A stretch of DNA of 64,000 nt from Phlegmacium glaucopus. Taxonomy: Eukaryota; Basidiomycota; Agaricomycetes; Agaricales; Cortinariaceae. A program made the position numbers and the translations under genes. The first letter of the stretch is position 1, and each line of letters opens with the position of its first letter. Location of the stretch: positions 2,294-66,293 of the forward strand of contig MU130548.1 in assembly GCA_015039465.1 (NCBI GenBank), read 5' to 3'. Below, in pieces: positions 13,759 to 25,363 of the stretch. The notes under the pieces are model-generated. The model saw only the letters and a program-made list of their open reading frames with translations. It did not search any database and was not told where the DNA came from.

Positions 13759-16700
13759 ATGCCCCGCCGTCCCTCAATGCCCAACAAACATACAATCTCT
13801 TCTCCACCCCCATCTATTTCGAATATTTCTCTTCTGAGACAACAATGGAAATGGGCGGCTTTCAGCCAGTTCTTTTATACTTTCTCCCCGCTCTTTGCCA
13901 TGAGCGATGTCACCTTGGATGTTAGTTTCAACTTGAGATATATTTGACCTCCATATTCATTTAATTCCATTTCACAGAATATCGAAAGGGACTTGGTCAA
14001 CGCGACAAATGATGTACTCCCTCGTATCATGCATAGGTTGCTGTATACGTTGTCTTATGATCGTAAGGTGTCGTGCGTGTTCTTAGTACATTCTCATGTC
14101 CATACTCGTTCAATAACTGTCATATTAGCCTTGACAATTGGCAAACAGCTCTTCGTAAACAATACAACAAGCGAGATCCTCAAGCGAACCCACTTGGGCC
14201 CGAACCAAAAATGAACCTTTCCGACCAGGACGACTTTCAACCCGTTGACGGGGAGGCGGCTTTTCAGGTCGTTGACAACCCCCCTTTAACTCCATGTTCC
14301 CCTCCACATAGCAGCCACTCTGATGATACAAGTGTGAAACTGGTCGTACATCAGCAAATATTGAATGGGAATAACCCCAATATGAGCGAGAAAGACATAT
14401 CAATTAACTGGCTTCAGCTTCCTATGCTATTCAAGCTAGAGTCCATGCACACCCTCATTGAATGGCAGTTTCAGCACCCTGCGAGATTGAGGAACATTAT
14501 GAAGAGCGACGATGAATCAGCGCTATGGGTCAGATCTATCCTACTTTTTCCATCAACTCCAACTCATCGTCATTTGTGGAACAGCGCATAGAACCCGTAG
14601 GTTACGATAGTAAAAGGAACGCGTATTGGTTCATAGGTGGTGATATTTTTACCTTGTCACCCTTGGCGAGGCTGACTACTTAGTAGGTAACCGCCTCTGG
14701 ATACAGCGCACACCACCGAAACCTGCCAAACCTTTGAAAAGAAAGCGAGCTCCACAAATAATGGCTTCTGCGAAGCGGCCTAGATTGACAGTCTCCACCA
14801 CGCAGCTTTCAAACAAGAAAGCTTCGCATGCCATCTACCCACAACACTCGACACGCCATAGCCGAGCCGCAAAAGACCAAGCCATAATGAAGTTGGATGC
14901 TCAAGCGAAGGATTTGGCCAGTTTAACCCGGCTAAATCATGAGTCTACTAATCGCCGAGCTTTGTTGCGATCTCGGCCTATTGGGCATACTTCCCGGCCT
15001 CTTGGAACACGAATTAGTGCTCGACTGAGAGGCGCACAAGAGGAAGAGTGGCAATCTGTCCCTAAAGAATGGTTGAATGAAGAGAATAGTTCGCAGAATG
15101 GTAAAACAAAGGCAAAAACTGGGTTAGAAAGTGACGAAGACGCTATCAGCGACTTGACGGAGCTCAGCGAGGAAGTTGCCGATGACTCAAACCTGAATTC
15201 TCCCAGTCTTGGCGGAAAACTTGCTAGGAGTCCTACGATCGAACATAGGGAGGAGTCCGAGGAGCTGGAAGTGTCAGATAGCACTCATGTGGAGTGGGAG
15301 ACTGTAAGTGAACACCAGCTAGCTCTCCCCTGGTACTAATTTCGACAAAGATTTGCACAACCCTGGAAGAATGGGAACGGATAGCAGCGCGCTTTGAGAA
15401 AGCCACACATTACAGCGAGAAGGCCCTTTACAAGGTTTTCTCACACGACATAGTACCAATCGCCACTCAAGAACTCAGGGTAAGGACCCTTCCCACTATT
15501 TTGACCGCTACATTAAAATCCTTCGAAACTAGGAAATTGAGCAAAAGCACCGCCTAGAAGAAGCACTTATCCATAGAAAACGTTCGTCTCGCATTGCTTC
15601 CAAGGAAAGCGAACGAGAAGAGACACGTTTAGCCACTAAAAAGAAACAGGAAGATGAGGCAAAACTCACCCGTGCTAGACGAATGGAAGCACGGCTGCAG
15701 AAAGAAGAGGCTGGACGTCTGAAGCGTGAAACTGCTCGTGAACAGAGACGGAAAGAACGGGAAGTTCGAGAACAATCGAGAAAGGCTGTAACTTCCACGT
15801 AAGTTAATTTCCTCTGCCTCCGTGAGCTGTGCCTTGCTCATGCCTTTTCAGACCAGAACCACAACCTGAGGATGCAGGATCGTCAACTAGTCATCGCTCT
15901 ATCAACTATCCTCCTGAGCATAAGATCGAAGGTGAACGTGGTTTATCCAGAAACAGTTCTCGCACACCTGTGGATGATTGGGAACTTTGCTGCGAAATTT
16001 GTCATCGTCAAGGTGTTAATATTGTGCGTTAGTCTGTTGTGCTTTTCTAAGCTAGCTCATATAAGCATACTTACTAGGATGATGGCGTTCCTATGATGTC
16101 TTGTGCATTGTGTTCCAAGTGGCAGCACATCCTCTGTCACAACAAAAGAGACCAAGCAGCAGGCCACCCACCGCAGAATTGGGATTCTGTAGAGTTTATT
16201 TGCCAACGCTGTCGTGTTTATCAATTAGACGAACCAGCTGCACACTCCATACTTACTAACAAGCAACGGACGCCGCAACATTCAGATATGCCACAGGCTC
16301 CTTCAGCATCACATAAGATAGATACCCTCCAGCCTTCCGGTACTTTCATACGGGGATTACAAGAAGGCTCTTTTCGTGGTTCTTATGATCGCCGACCTAA
16401 CGGCGTGGGCCAGTCCTCGAGTACTCGCTTATCCTTAACTTCTAACGTCTATGATCCTCCATTGGCGTCTACACCACGGCAAATGATTTCCTTCAGCCAT
16501 TACCAACCAGCCGAACATAGTTTACCGTCAAGCACACAAAGAGCATACAGAGCAGAGTCAGCGTACCATAATCCCGTTTACGGAAATCAACAATTAGGGG
16601 TTATTGCAGCCACATCACACAAGCCTCAGGTACCACTTGTAATATCGACTTCAATTACACATTGACTAAGTCTCGGTTGTCAGACGCCTATACCTGGCTG

Positions 16701-16935
16701 GAATGTTGCCACACAAGCCCGGAACCCTGAATATTCGGCCGCGCAGAATGGATTCACTGAAGTTATAAGTTCCAGTCAATATACACATCCGCCCAATGAA
16801 AACCTTCGGTTTCATCAACTCAATGAATCGTCGACGTCGACGTCGACCACACCGAGGTATCCCTCCCATCAACATTATCCCATAAGCCAGTTTAGACATC
16901 ATCCTGCGTCATTTCAGCCACCGTTTGGCAGATGA
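13759..16935 (+). CDS. DDT/WHIM-type and PHD-finger chromatin protein
   Basis: A DDT-like helical block lies at the N-terminus (WKWAAFSQFFYTFSPLF, then LYTLSYDRKLTIDNWQ). A WHIM-type motif follows, EPVGYDSKRNAYWFIGG and LWIQRTPPKP, then a basic linker, a charged coiled coil with RSSRIASKESEREE, and a PHD finger. The finger begins CCEICHRQGVNI and continues through CALCSKWQHILCHN to FICQRC. The Ser/Thr/Gln-rich tail ends PPFGR before TGA at 16933. DDT-WHIM-PHD proteins are usually accessory subunits of ISWI-type remodellers or related nucleosome readers (BAZ, RSF1 and CECR2 families). At least seven introns interrupt it. The exact orthologue is unknown, and an upstream exon before 13759 is possible because an acceptor-like GCTGACAG precedes it. 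Confidence 0.78.
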
Positions 16936-17874
16936 TAGCCTAGATTCCAGTTACGGTTCATGATTTATTCGGATAATAATAATATAACTGTAGAGAAAGA
17001 CTTACTATGGCCTGATTATCAATCTCAACGAATTGTTTCGAACATCTTGAACGCAGGTGATTGGAACGAAAATGGGTCATCACCGTCGACGCTATCTCTT
17101 GAGTCCTGTGAGGAAATGTTATCCCTTGAGACAGAGAACATACTCAATTGGACCAAGAACACGCAAACCGCGAACATGAGTATCCTTTCCACTCATGTGA
17201 TTGGCAGCAACAATGATCTGCAAAACATACGCATAGACAGGATTCCTATGTGCAAATTTTAAGTAAAGTTAAAGAAAGCCAAGAGTTAGGGGAATCATAC
17301 AGTCCATCGCCATCTTCGTTTGGTTCTGAAGAGACATCAAAGGTGATCCAACCATCTGGTTTATCTAAAGTCACCACTCGGACATCTTGCAAATCACTTG
17401 GACCCGTCCCTGCACGAATTGCAAGAGCGGAAGGAGTATAGGAATCGTCTTGAGGAAAATTGAGGTGGATACTGATTTTCTGTGATAGATATGGTCGTCA
17501 GATTTGGGAATGGGAAGACTGAGTTGGCCTTGCAGTACTTGAATTGCTACTTTGCGAGGAAATTCGAGGGTAATAAAGTGCGGTTGTGGGCCATCAGAAC
17601 TAGCGCACAGTCAGGATTGAGAAAGTGGATGGCGCTCAGCTGGGCTTACTGCCAGAAAGTGTCTGGATCCCCATCCAACAGACACTCGGCGCCAAAGCCG
17701 AATTTGAATGAAGAAACAGACCATTTGGCACGCAAGGAGATATCAGGCCAAGGAAGTTTTTTTGAACCTTGGGTTTGTATTGATTAGTGAGTGCGAAATG
17801 ATAAGACTCGCACATACTTACCTGAATGTATAAGTGTCCCGTCATCGGGAGAGACGTGCAGAGGCATGTCCTAA
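16936..17874 (+). other. Unassigned coding-like stretch between two genes
   Basis: Three plus-strand open stretches (16960-17262, 17250-17441, 17482-17787) have coding-like composition but do not splice into anything I recognise. The second is Ser/Pro-rich, and an alternative frame at its end reads LHELQERKEYRNRLEEN, a coiled-coil-like piece. The third has RFGNGKTELALQYL, resembling the P-loop of fungal NB-ARC/STAND ATPases, but nothing else of that family follows. It may be the 3' UTR of the PHD gene, an extra small gene, or remnants of a broken one. Confidence 0.35.
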
Positions 17875-19401
17875 ATGAGTAACCCTATGTTTGCTCTTCA
17901 AGACTACCAAAGGTATGGCCGACAGATGATTCTCGATGATTTTGGTCTTCCTGGTAAGTCAGATGGTACCCTGTCAATGTTCCATTGCGTATAGTAATTA
18001 CTATCCAAAGGACAGCTCAAGTTACACCAGGCAGCTGTGGTGGTTGTTGGTGCCGGTGGTCTTGGTTGCCCCGCCCTTCAGTATCTCGGGGCCTCTGGAA
18101 TAGGTACAGCATGCTGAAAAAACTATCACATCCTCTTATCATTTTACCTAGGCAGGATAGGAATCGTCGATCATGACCGTGTTGAGCTATCCAATCTGCA
18201 GCGACAAATTCTTCACACTGAAGCAACCATTGGAATGTATAAGGCGGAATCTGCAGCGATAGCATTAAAGAGGTGGCTTTACACTTTACTTCACGTCGTT
18301 TAATTCTATGCTTATTCCATTCCATGTATTCATAGGATAAATTCAAACCTGGTTATCGACGTGATCACTACAGCATTGACGCCCGAGAATGCCCTGTCGC
18401 TCCTAGATTCTTATGACATTATCTTAGACTGCACCGATAATTCACCAACACGTTATCTGCTTTCTGACGCAGCAGTTGCTCTCCGCAGACCACTCGTTAG
18501 TGGAGCAGCTCAAAAATATGAAGGCCAACTATGCGTGTATAACCTCGGAGAGGAAGGTCCTTGCTATCGGTGTTTATTTCCTGTCCCCCCAAAAAAAGAA
18601 ACCTTGGGATCTTGTGAAGAATCAGGTATCTTGGGGGTGGTTACTGGCATCATTGGGAATATGCAGGCATTGGAAACTATCAAACTTATTTCGGGCCTTC
18701 ATGGTAAAGTTTCCCTTAGTATCGTGTCTTGGCTGAAATCTTAAACAAACCCATCAAGACCAACGCCCTTCGATGCTTATTTTTTCTGCTGTTGGATTTC
18801 CTCCGTTTCGCACCATCAAACTCCGACCTCGACAAGCAACATGCCCTTTTTGCAGCAATTCCGACCAAGGTCTTAAATCTATCACAGATATAGATTATGT
18901 ACAGTTCTGTGGAGGACCTACGCCTGACTGGGTTGCTCAAGGCACTGCGCCTGGATATCTTGGACACCGTATACAGCCAAAGGTACATTCAAATTTCTAG
19001 TCCGGAACAATTACCATCTTGATTTGGGACAAACACAGGATCTAGAGGCCCTCCGTACTTCCAAAAAGCCTCTTCGAATTATCGATGTACGATCCCCGAC
19101 AGAGTATGGAATATGTCAATTGTCTGGCTCTATCAGTGAGATCTCAATGCATCCCTCTTTACGTCCTATGCAATGACGGCCGTTCGTAGACATTCCTCTC
19201 AAAGACTTGATTCTTGAACCAGAAAAACATTTGCATCCAAGTTCTGAGCTAGATACATATATCATTTGCCGGCTGGGAAATGACTCCCAGATTGCTGCTG
19301 AATCCCTTAGGCAAGTAGAAGGCGCAGGGGTTGTCAAGGACGTTATCGGAGGCCTGAAAGCCTGGTCAAGACAGGTTGATCCCCATTTCCCCCAGTACTG
19401 A
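17875..19401 (+). CDS. UBA4: Uba4: URM1-activating adenylyl- and sulfurtransferase
   Basis: The N-terminal ThiF/E1-like domain starts [14 protein letters not shown]. It has the nucleotide loop [17 protein letters not shown], then SNLQRQILH and a DCTDN element. The active-site cysteine is in [15 protein letters not shown]. Zinc cysteine pairs occur as CYRC and, later, CPFC. The C-terminal rhodanese domain begins [12 protein letters not shown] and carries its catalytic Cys in [11 protein letters not shown]. The family adenylates Urm1, transfers sulfur to make Urm1 thiocarboxylate for tRNA thiolation, and (as MOCS3) supports molybdopterin synthesis, in the cytosol. About eight exons with short introns. 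The ATG at 17875 is close to the domain start, so the usual N-terminal helix of the family is short or missing. Confidence 0.92.
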
Positions 19402-19528
19402 TCTAAGAGTCAGTAGTATCATTATGATTTATATTCCGATAAACAATATGAATAGTGAATTCCTCAAATCAAAAAAGCGCCCAGCTGCTTATTTTTCTGG
19501 AACAAGAGTATCAGCCACGTTGCGAACT

Positions 19529-20482
19529 TTAGCAAATAGCTTGCATGTCACACGCACTCTGCGCCAATTTGAGCCATTTGGGTATCTTGCTTTCAACAGA
19601 CTTCGTTCCAGTTGAAGGTATTGTTTCGACGTTAGTGTTATTAGCCTCGATAACCACAGGAGGCGGCGACACGGGGAGATCTACGGCTTGTGCAATTACT
19701 TCTGGTGCAAGTGGTGGAGGTACATGTGAATCTGGTGGTCTCATGTTATTAAGGATTCCATAACGACGCAATAAGCTCACGATTTAACTTGTCATCATCA
19801 AATCTCAACAATAAGATAGATGACGGGGCTAGCTGCAACTCCGCAAGAGTTATATCACGTACAGCGGGATCAGAGACCTTGAGATCACGTTTCGGGGGAG
19901 ATTGATCTCCAATGAGTCAGTGCATAATCAGAAATACGAGGAATAATGTCGTACAAAGAATGAATTTGATGGGTTTTATATCTTCTCGCAGGCATGCCCG
20001 TACAAAGGCATAGACGGATCTTATTTTATTAGTGGAAGGAAATACTTTTTCGAGTTGCGTCTGATCTGCGAATCTGATGCGAATAGTTGTCTAAATTACA
20101 GTTAACTAATCACTCTTATACATAGAGGGATGCCGAGTACCTCTGGCCAACGATCACGCTTAGCTCTCGATTCTGCCTCTCGCACAGCCCGTAGTTGTAG
20201 TGGAGCGTTGTTTAATGCTTGGGTTCGCGCAGACAGCATCGCCTGAGCCGCTTTGAGGTCCGTGGGGGTCGGAGTGAAATATTCGTCTGGCAGGTGTGCT
20301 GGAACAATGTATGAGCTTCAGAAAAAGAGCGAATATCGCCTCTCACCTGGTGATGCAGCAGGACGTGTTGAAGGTTTGTACAATTTGAAATCAGAGAGCT
20401 GTGGTTGTTCGAGACTTGCTGCCTGTGATGGCCCAACATCAGAGGCCTGCTGCGGAATCGAATGTACTGGAGAGTTGGACAT
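19529..20482 (-). CDS. UBX-domain protein of the TUG/Ubx4 type
   Basis: Begins MSNSPVHSIPQQ, followed by DEYFTPTPTDLKAAQAML, a helical block typical of TUG/ASPSCR1-like proteins. The UBX domain runs from TTIRIRFADQTQLEKVF through SVYAFVRACL to DITLAELQLAPSSILLLRF. The tail is proline-rich and reaches SKIPKWLKL before the stop, a common ending in this family. UBX proteins bind the Cdc48/p97 ATPase and recruit it to substrates. About five exons. The final residues after KWLKL (to ACDMQAIC) depart from the family and may reflect a missed intron. Transcribed divergently from the next gene. Confidence 0.8.
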
Positions 20483-20752
20483 TTTCTGAAGTCTGTAGAT
20501 GAATACACCTTTGCAGCAAATCAAGTCAGCTCGAGCGGTTTTTATTGCCGAAAGATAACATGAATCAGAAAAGTAAAGGTTGTCTCATGGTACAAGCCCC
20601 AGGATTCACTGGCGGGTGATCCCTTGAGTATGAGGTTGTGACAATCGAACGCAAATTACATAGAGCATCATAGATATGTGAGAAGGAAAAAGACACGCAC
20701 GTAGTAGTAGTAGTTGAAGAAAGAATGCTTATTATGTAAGGTTTGCTCTGAA

Positions 20753-21632
20753 ATGTCCTGCAGTCATGATCATGACCATACTCATGAACTCACTTCCGAC
20801 CTTGGTTCCCAAGATAATCTCTTTCTCCACATTGATCGCGACAATGTAGTCGCTCTAAACACTTCAGGCAGCGGCTCAGTTGTGATTAAGCCATGGCACG
20901 CCCGTCTAGACGAAACTCAGGTAGCAGAGGAATATTTTCTCCTTGCAGGAACAACTGACAGATCCAACCAGTTTATTGAATCGGATGTGGACGATCAAAT
21001 GTAGGCATATATATATGAGCCATTAGTTTCTCTGTTACAATGATGTGGTTATGACAGAATTCTTCGCATTCCGTTCACAGGCTCCGTCCGACTTCGAGCA
21101 CTACTCCTTAAAGCTGGTCCAGGAGCCCAAACTCCTTCCAAACTCAGCCTCGTAGGTTCTTAACCTTATGAGCCTCTATATATGTATCTAGATTGACTAT
21201 TCCATGAATAGTTCGCAAATAATGCCAGCCTTGATTTTGACGATGTATCCGACAAGACTCCTACCCAGGAATTCAATGTCCCACAAAGTAGAGATGTTGG
21301 GGAATATGCAGTCAAGTGAGCGCTTTGTTTTATTCAAAAGAAATTCTCATTTTGGCATAACGAGAACTGCAAAATTCTCCAACCTGTCGAGCATCACTCT
21401 TTTCATCCCTGCATCACAGGGTGCAGAAAACACGCGTGTATACTACGTTGGACTTCTTGGAAGTTGGACAGAAGTGAGGCCAAGTCCTATTTGCATTATT
21501 TTCAGGAGATTTTCATCACCTTTTCAGCATAAGCAGAAGCCAGTAATCACTGTTTACGAGACGCAGGCCAACCTTGCTGATCATGAGAAGATACAAGGGT
21601 TGGATGGGATGTTTAGTTCTCCGGGACATTGA
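20753..21632 (+). CDS. PITH-domain protein (PITHD1 homologue)
   Basis: Starts with the His-rich MSCSHDHDHTHE block typical of PITHD1. The PITH fold follows, with NVVALNTSGSGSVVIKPW, then ILRIPFTGSVRLRALLLKAGP, SNLSSITLFIPAS and YYVGLLGSWT. The C-terminus is KPVITVYETQANLADHEK and then SPGH. The domain is the proteasome-interacting fold also found in TXNL1, so a role at the 26S proteasome is likely. Four or five exons, about 200 residues. The first intron follows an ETQ codon and lies before ESDVDDQ. The gene converges tail to tail on the MED25 gene. Confidence 0.88.
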
Positions 21633-21701
21633 TTGCATAAAGTCATTGATTCGATATGTAGTACATAACTTTGCAGTAGCGACATCATCATACTGTTACA
21701 T

Positions 21702-24497
21702 TCAACCTTGTTGATTCATGCTCATCCCTCCATCTGCATTTCTTTGCATAAAAGATTGCAACATCTCATAGCTCAGATTACCTTGAACCCCACCAAGCAT
21801 GTTGTTAGTACCAGGTCTTGGAAATCCAGGAGGCCCATTCATATTCAGTCCTTGACCACCTGGATTGCTCATTGCTCTCAAAGTGGCATTCATATTTGCG
21901 TGATTTTGCATTTCATGGTTAATGGGTGTGCCATCTTGATTGAGGGGTTGTTGACTCTATAGAGCATGTAATTAGTTCAATAACTTGCCGAAGGAAATTT
22001 GACACGTACTTGTTGCTGCTGTCGAAGGCGCATCAAGTGAGCCACTATAGTATTTCGTTGCTCAGGGCTAAATTGCTGCAATTGAGAGGCCATGGTTAAG
22101 TTCAGCGGATTTATCGACATAGGTTTCGGTATTGGTATGGCAGAAGGTTTTGGCATCTCAGGTATGCCGTTCATTGGGAAGAAAGCACCCATAAGGCCTC
22201 TTGGTGGAACGGGAAATACGAGCACGTTATTTTCTTGGGCTCCAGACGGCGTTGTCCAAGCTGCAGTAGCAAACTTCACCAATAGTCAGTCAGATCACAA
22301 GCACTCGAAAATTATTTAACTACAAACCAGTTTCCTGTCTCTGAGAAGCTGGACGAGTAAATCGAAGTTGCTCTGATTCACTTTTGAATCTTGACCACGA
22401 GGCTGAACTAGTAAATGACAAAGCGCCGGCCTGAAACGCCTTATCCACATATGGAGGTCAGCGCTGGATAACCCAAGTTCACGTGTCGGAACAAGTGAGA
22501 GTGCCTTGGGCCACGTTTCTGCATGACTGTCAATAAAGAGAAAGTAAAGACCAGGTTTGCTTTCATGTCGAACGGTGACGCACCATGCCGCAGCATTTGG
22601 ACTGGTGGCTATAACATATGTGCAAACTTCTTTCTTACCTGACGTACCCTGTCCACTCCAATTCAAAACACCTGACCACACTGGGACTGCATTTGCCACA
22701 TACTCTGGTTGTGAAGATTGTGCAGACCCTGAAGCGCTATTAAAGCCAGAATTTGAAGCAGGATCAGAATCAGGATGGCCAGACGGAGAGTTATTTTGAG
22801 AAATCAGTCCCATGTTATGGCCGGGACTCATTTGAGTTGGAAACAGCCTTGTTTGTAGTTCATTTGCTTTCTGTATCTGTGTTGCTGTTGCATTTGGTGG
22901 ATTGGGTTCGGCTAAAGGTGGCTGAAATGCCGAGTTGCTCAAAGATCGAGCATGTTGCATATGCAGCTGATTAGTCGGTATTCCTCCAGTGGACAAGTTG
23001 TTGGCACCGTTAAGACTAAACGGTGGGGCTGGCAGGCCTTTATGACATGCATTCAGGAAAATGTGGTTTCTACGACAATGGCAAGAATTCACCTTGGTTT
23101 TGCGGGAGGTTGGGCGTGAGATGTGACTGTGTATGCGCCTGTGCCTGCGCCTGTGCCTGTGCCTGCTGTCGCGCCATATACTGATTGACGTAAAATTGCT
23201 TGAACTTTGCATGAGTCTCCTTATTCTTTATCAGGTCTTGTAAGATATTCTCCGCCTCTTCCGTCTTACCCTCTGATCGTGCAGTTGCGAGGGCAAGATC
23301 TAGTGCTTGTATCCGTTCTTCCACTTTCCGGAAACTTTCCACGAAAGTTTGCTGAGTAAATCGCGGAGGTGGCGCAACTGGAGGAGGAATAATTTGTGGA
23401 GATCGAGGGGGTTGCAGTTTTATTGGATTGGATACCAGAGCGGCTGACTGCGCAGTACCTAGGGCTTGCGGAACAACTCTGGGAGATTCTGTGTTGGTTT
23501 GCAAACGAGGTCGTTTCGCATCTGGCGTACGTTCGGTCTGTGTTTCGCCTGGACGTTTTACCGCAATGTCTACAAATGGACTTAGTTATCCATACATGTA
23601 TTTATACGACAGAGGGAACCTTTTTGTTGTGGCGGCGTGGAGAAAGCAGCCAGAAGCAATGTATGTGAAGGTCGAACATTGAACCAAGGAGTCGTCGACC
23701 CAATGACTGCCTATAAAGATGACTCAATATAAGAGCTTAGGGGTCGAGCGATGGAAGAAATGTACCGCTGAATGTAGTTGTGAGAATTCGGATAAATCGG
23801 CTCGTAGGTTGATGGATGTATAGTGAATGTTTCGCTAAAATGCGTATTTTAAATACGAATGGGCGAAGACTTGTTCATACAACAGACCTTCTTGATTTCC
23901 AGAGGCAGTGTTTCCCAGTTAACCTCATCCAGAGCAGGTGATTCATTGCAGAAAGGGTGTACGGAATCATCGGGGGGAGAGGCTGCGATATGGAAGACAT
24001 GGCTGCTGAAATTATCCCGGTTTTGGAGGTGGGTCTGCAAGCCATCAAATAACTGCAGGTAATGAGAATAAGACGACAGTGAAGTCAACAATGCACATAC
24101 TTCGAGGGTAGCCACAAGGCCTTCGAGGGCAGCCATGCTTCTCTTTCCCCCAGAGTTTATCTGACCCAACCCAAAATTCGTTAGTGCGTCCTTTAGTTCC
24201 TTGGCTACAGTAGAATAATCTGCGAAGAATCTCTTGCAAATAAGGGGGGATGGAAGGGTGTCCGCAGTGCCATAGGAAACGAAGGCGATGCGAAGCTTCA
24301 AAGAGTGTTACTCCTGGACAGATAAATTAAATGTAGAGGAGACCCACTTTGAAGTTAGGGTGGGTGTCGGCCAAACGCTTGAGGAGGAGCTGAACATACT
24401 CCAGGAGTACTTGACGCCATTCTTGTGCAACTGCTAGAGAAGACTCGACAACAAATGCGACTGCGAGCGATTCCACTGGCAGTTGTTCCGGTGACAT
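21702..24497 (-). CDS. MED25: Mediator complex subunit 25-like protein
   Basis: The N-terminus carries a von Willebrand A-like domain (LAVAFVVESSLAVAQEW, then LRIAFVSYGTAD, and NFSSHVFHIAASPPDDS with CNESPALDEVNWETL). A middle region has a helical EERIQALDLALATARSEG block and an Ala-Gln dipeptide run. The PTOV/activator-interaction domain follows (VPVWSGVLNWSGQG, then LHMWIRRFRPALCHL). A Met/Pro/Gln-rich tail ends NQQG. MED25 lets transcription activators contact the Mediator complex and RNA polymerase II in the nucleus. The VWA metal site DxSxS is replaced by VESS. The PTOV block sits in an exon of about 900 nt, longer than most in the window. Confidence 0.83.
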
Positions 24498-24639
24498 AGA
24501 TGTTATGGCAGAGAGGGAAGAAGAGTGACAATTGATGTTACTAACAAGTCCTCGAGATACAAATAGAGTATAGTATTATGGTATAGGTCGTAATGTTTAA
24601 ATGTTCGTTAGTCCGAGGTATGTCGTGCGTAATATTCGT

Positions 24640-25264
24640 TCAAACATATAACATGCCACCGCCACCTAATAATATACCTAACAACACCACGAGGACGAGG
24701 GGAAATGAGATGGGACCCAATGCATATCCCGCGCCAGCCGATGGCGTGTGTGTTGGACCATAAATAGCGAGCCACGAACTGTAATCCAGAATCGTGCCCA
24801 CCGCACTGGGAGTCACTGAAATTGTGGCAGGACTTGTTGGTGTAAATATGGCGGTTAGTACGTTGGTGACGCCATTAACTACGGTGGTATATATGTAGGG
24901 AGTAGGGCCCCCTGGAGTGCCTGTAGTTGGGTCGGGTTGGCCAACAGGACCTTGTTGAAAGGTTACGGGGGCGGCGGTGGTTGTGGGTGTTGTCGATGTT
25001 GTCGATGTTGTCGAAGAGGTTATAGTAGCAAGAGAAGTGGTTGATTGACTGGAGAAAAGGATAAAAATGAGAGTGAATGGATGAATGAAGAAGACCTCAT
25101 ACGTGGATTGGGTTGTGGATTGACTGACACTGGTAAATTATTAGATAGTAACAAGAAGAATTGAATTTAAATTACGGGTTAGTTGTCTGAGCATTAAGAC
25201 ATAGAAAACATGAAAACAGTAGAAAGATCCTGAGCATCACTGTTGGTGGTAGGGTCAACTCCAT
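24640..25264 (-). CDS. Small secreted or membrane-anchored Ser/Thr-rich protein
   Basis: Three exons give about 160 residues. The first encodes a signal peptide (MLRIFLLFSCFLCLNAQ after a short start). A Ser/Thr-rich stretch (TSSTTSTTSTTPTTTAAP) and a Gly/Pro-rich middle follow, with TTVVNGVTNVLTAIFTPTS. It ends in a hydrophobic segment (FPLVLVVLLGILLGGGGML) two residues before the stop. That ending fits a GPI-anchor signal or a C-terminal membrane anchor. Such proteins are usually O-mannosylated surface proteins. No enzymatic domain is seen. The introns place T codons across the junctions in phase, which supports the model. Function unknown. Confidence 0.72.
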
Positions 25265-25363
25265 TTTTATTTGTACATATTGACTGGCTGTCATGTATCG
25301 ACCGTATCGATTTTATCTCTTCTCTTCCTTCTCAACCACTCGCTCACTTTTTATAAAAAAGAA

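Noticed and set aside
16826..16855. Repeated GTCGAC words
   Set aside because: They are a codon repeat for Ser/Thr in the PHD gene tail, not an operator.
23100..23170. GCCTGTGCCTGCGCC repeat
   Set aside because: It encodes the Ala-Gln run of MED25 and needs no other explanation.
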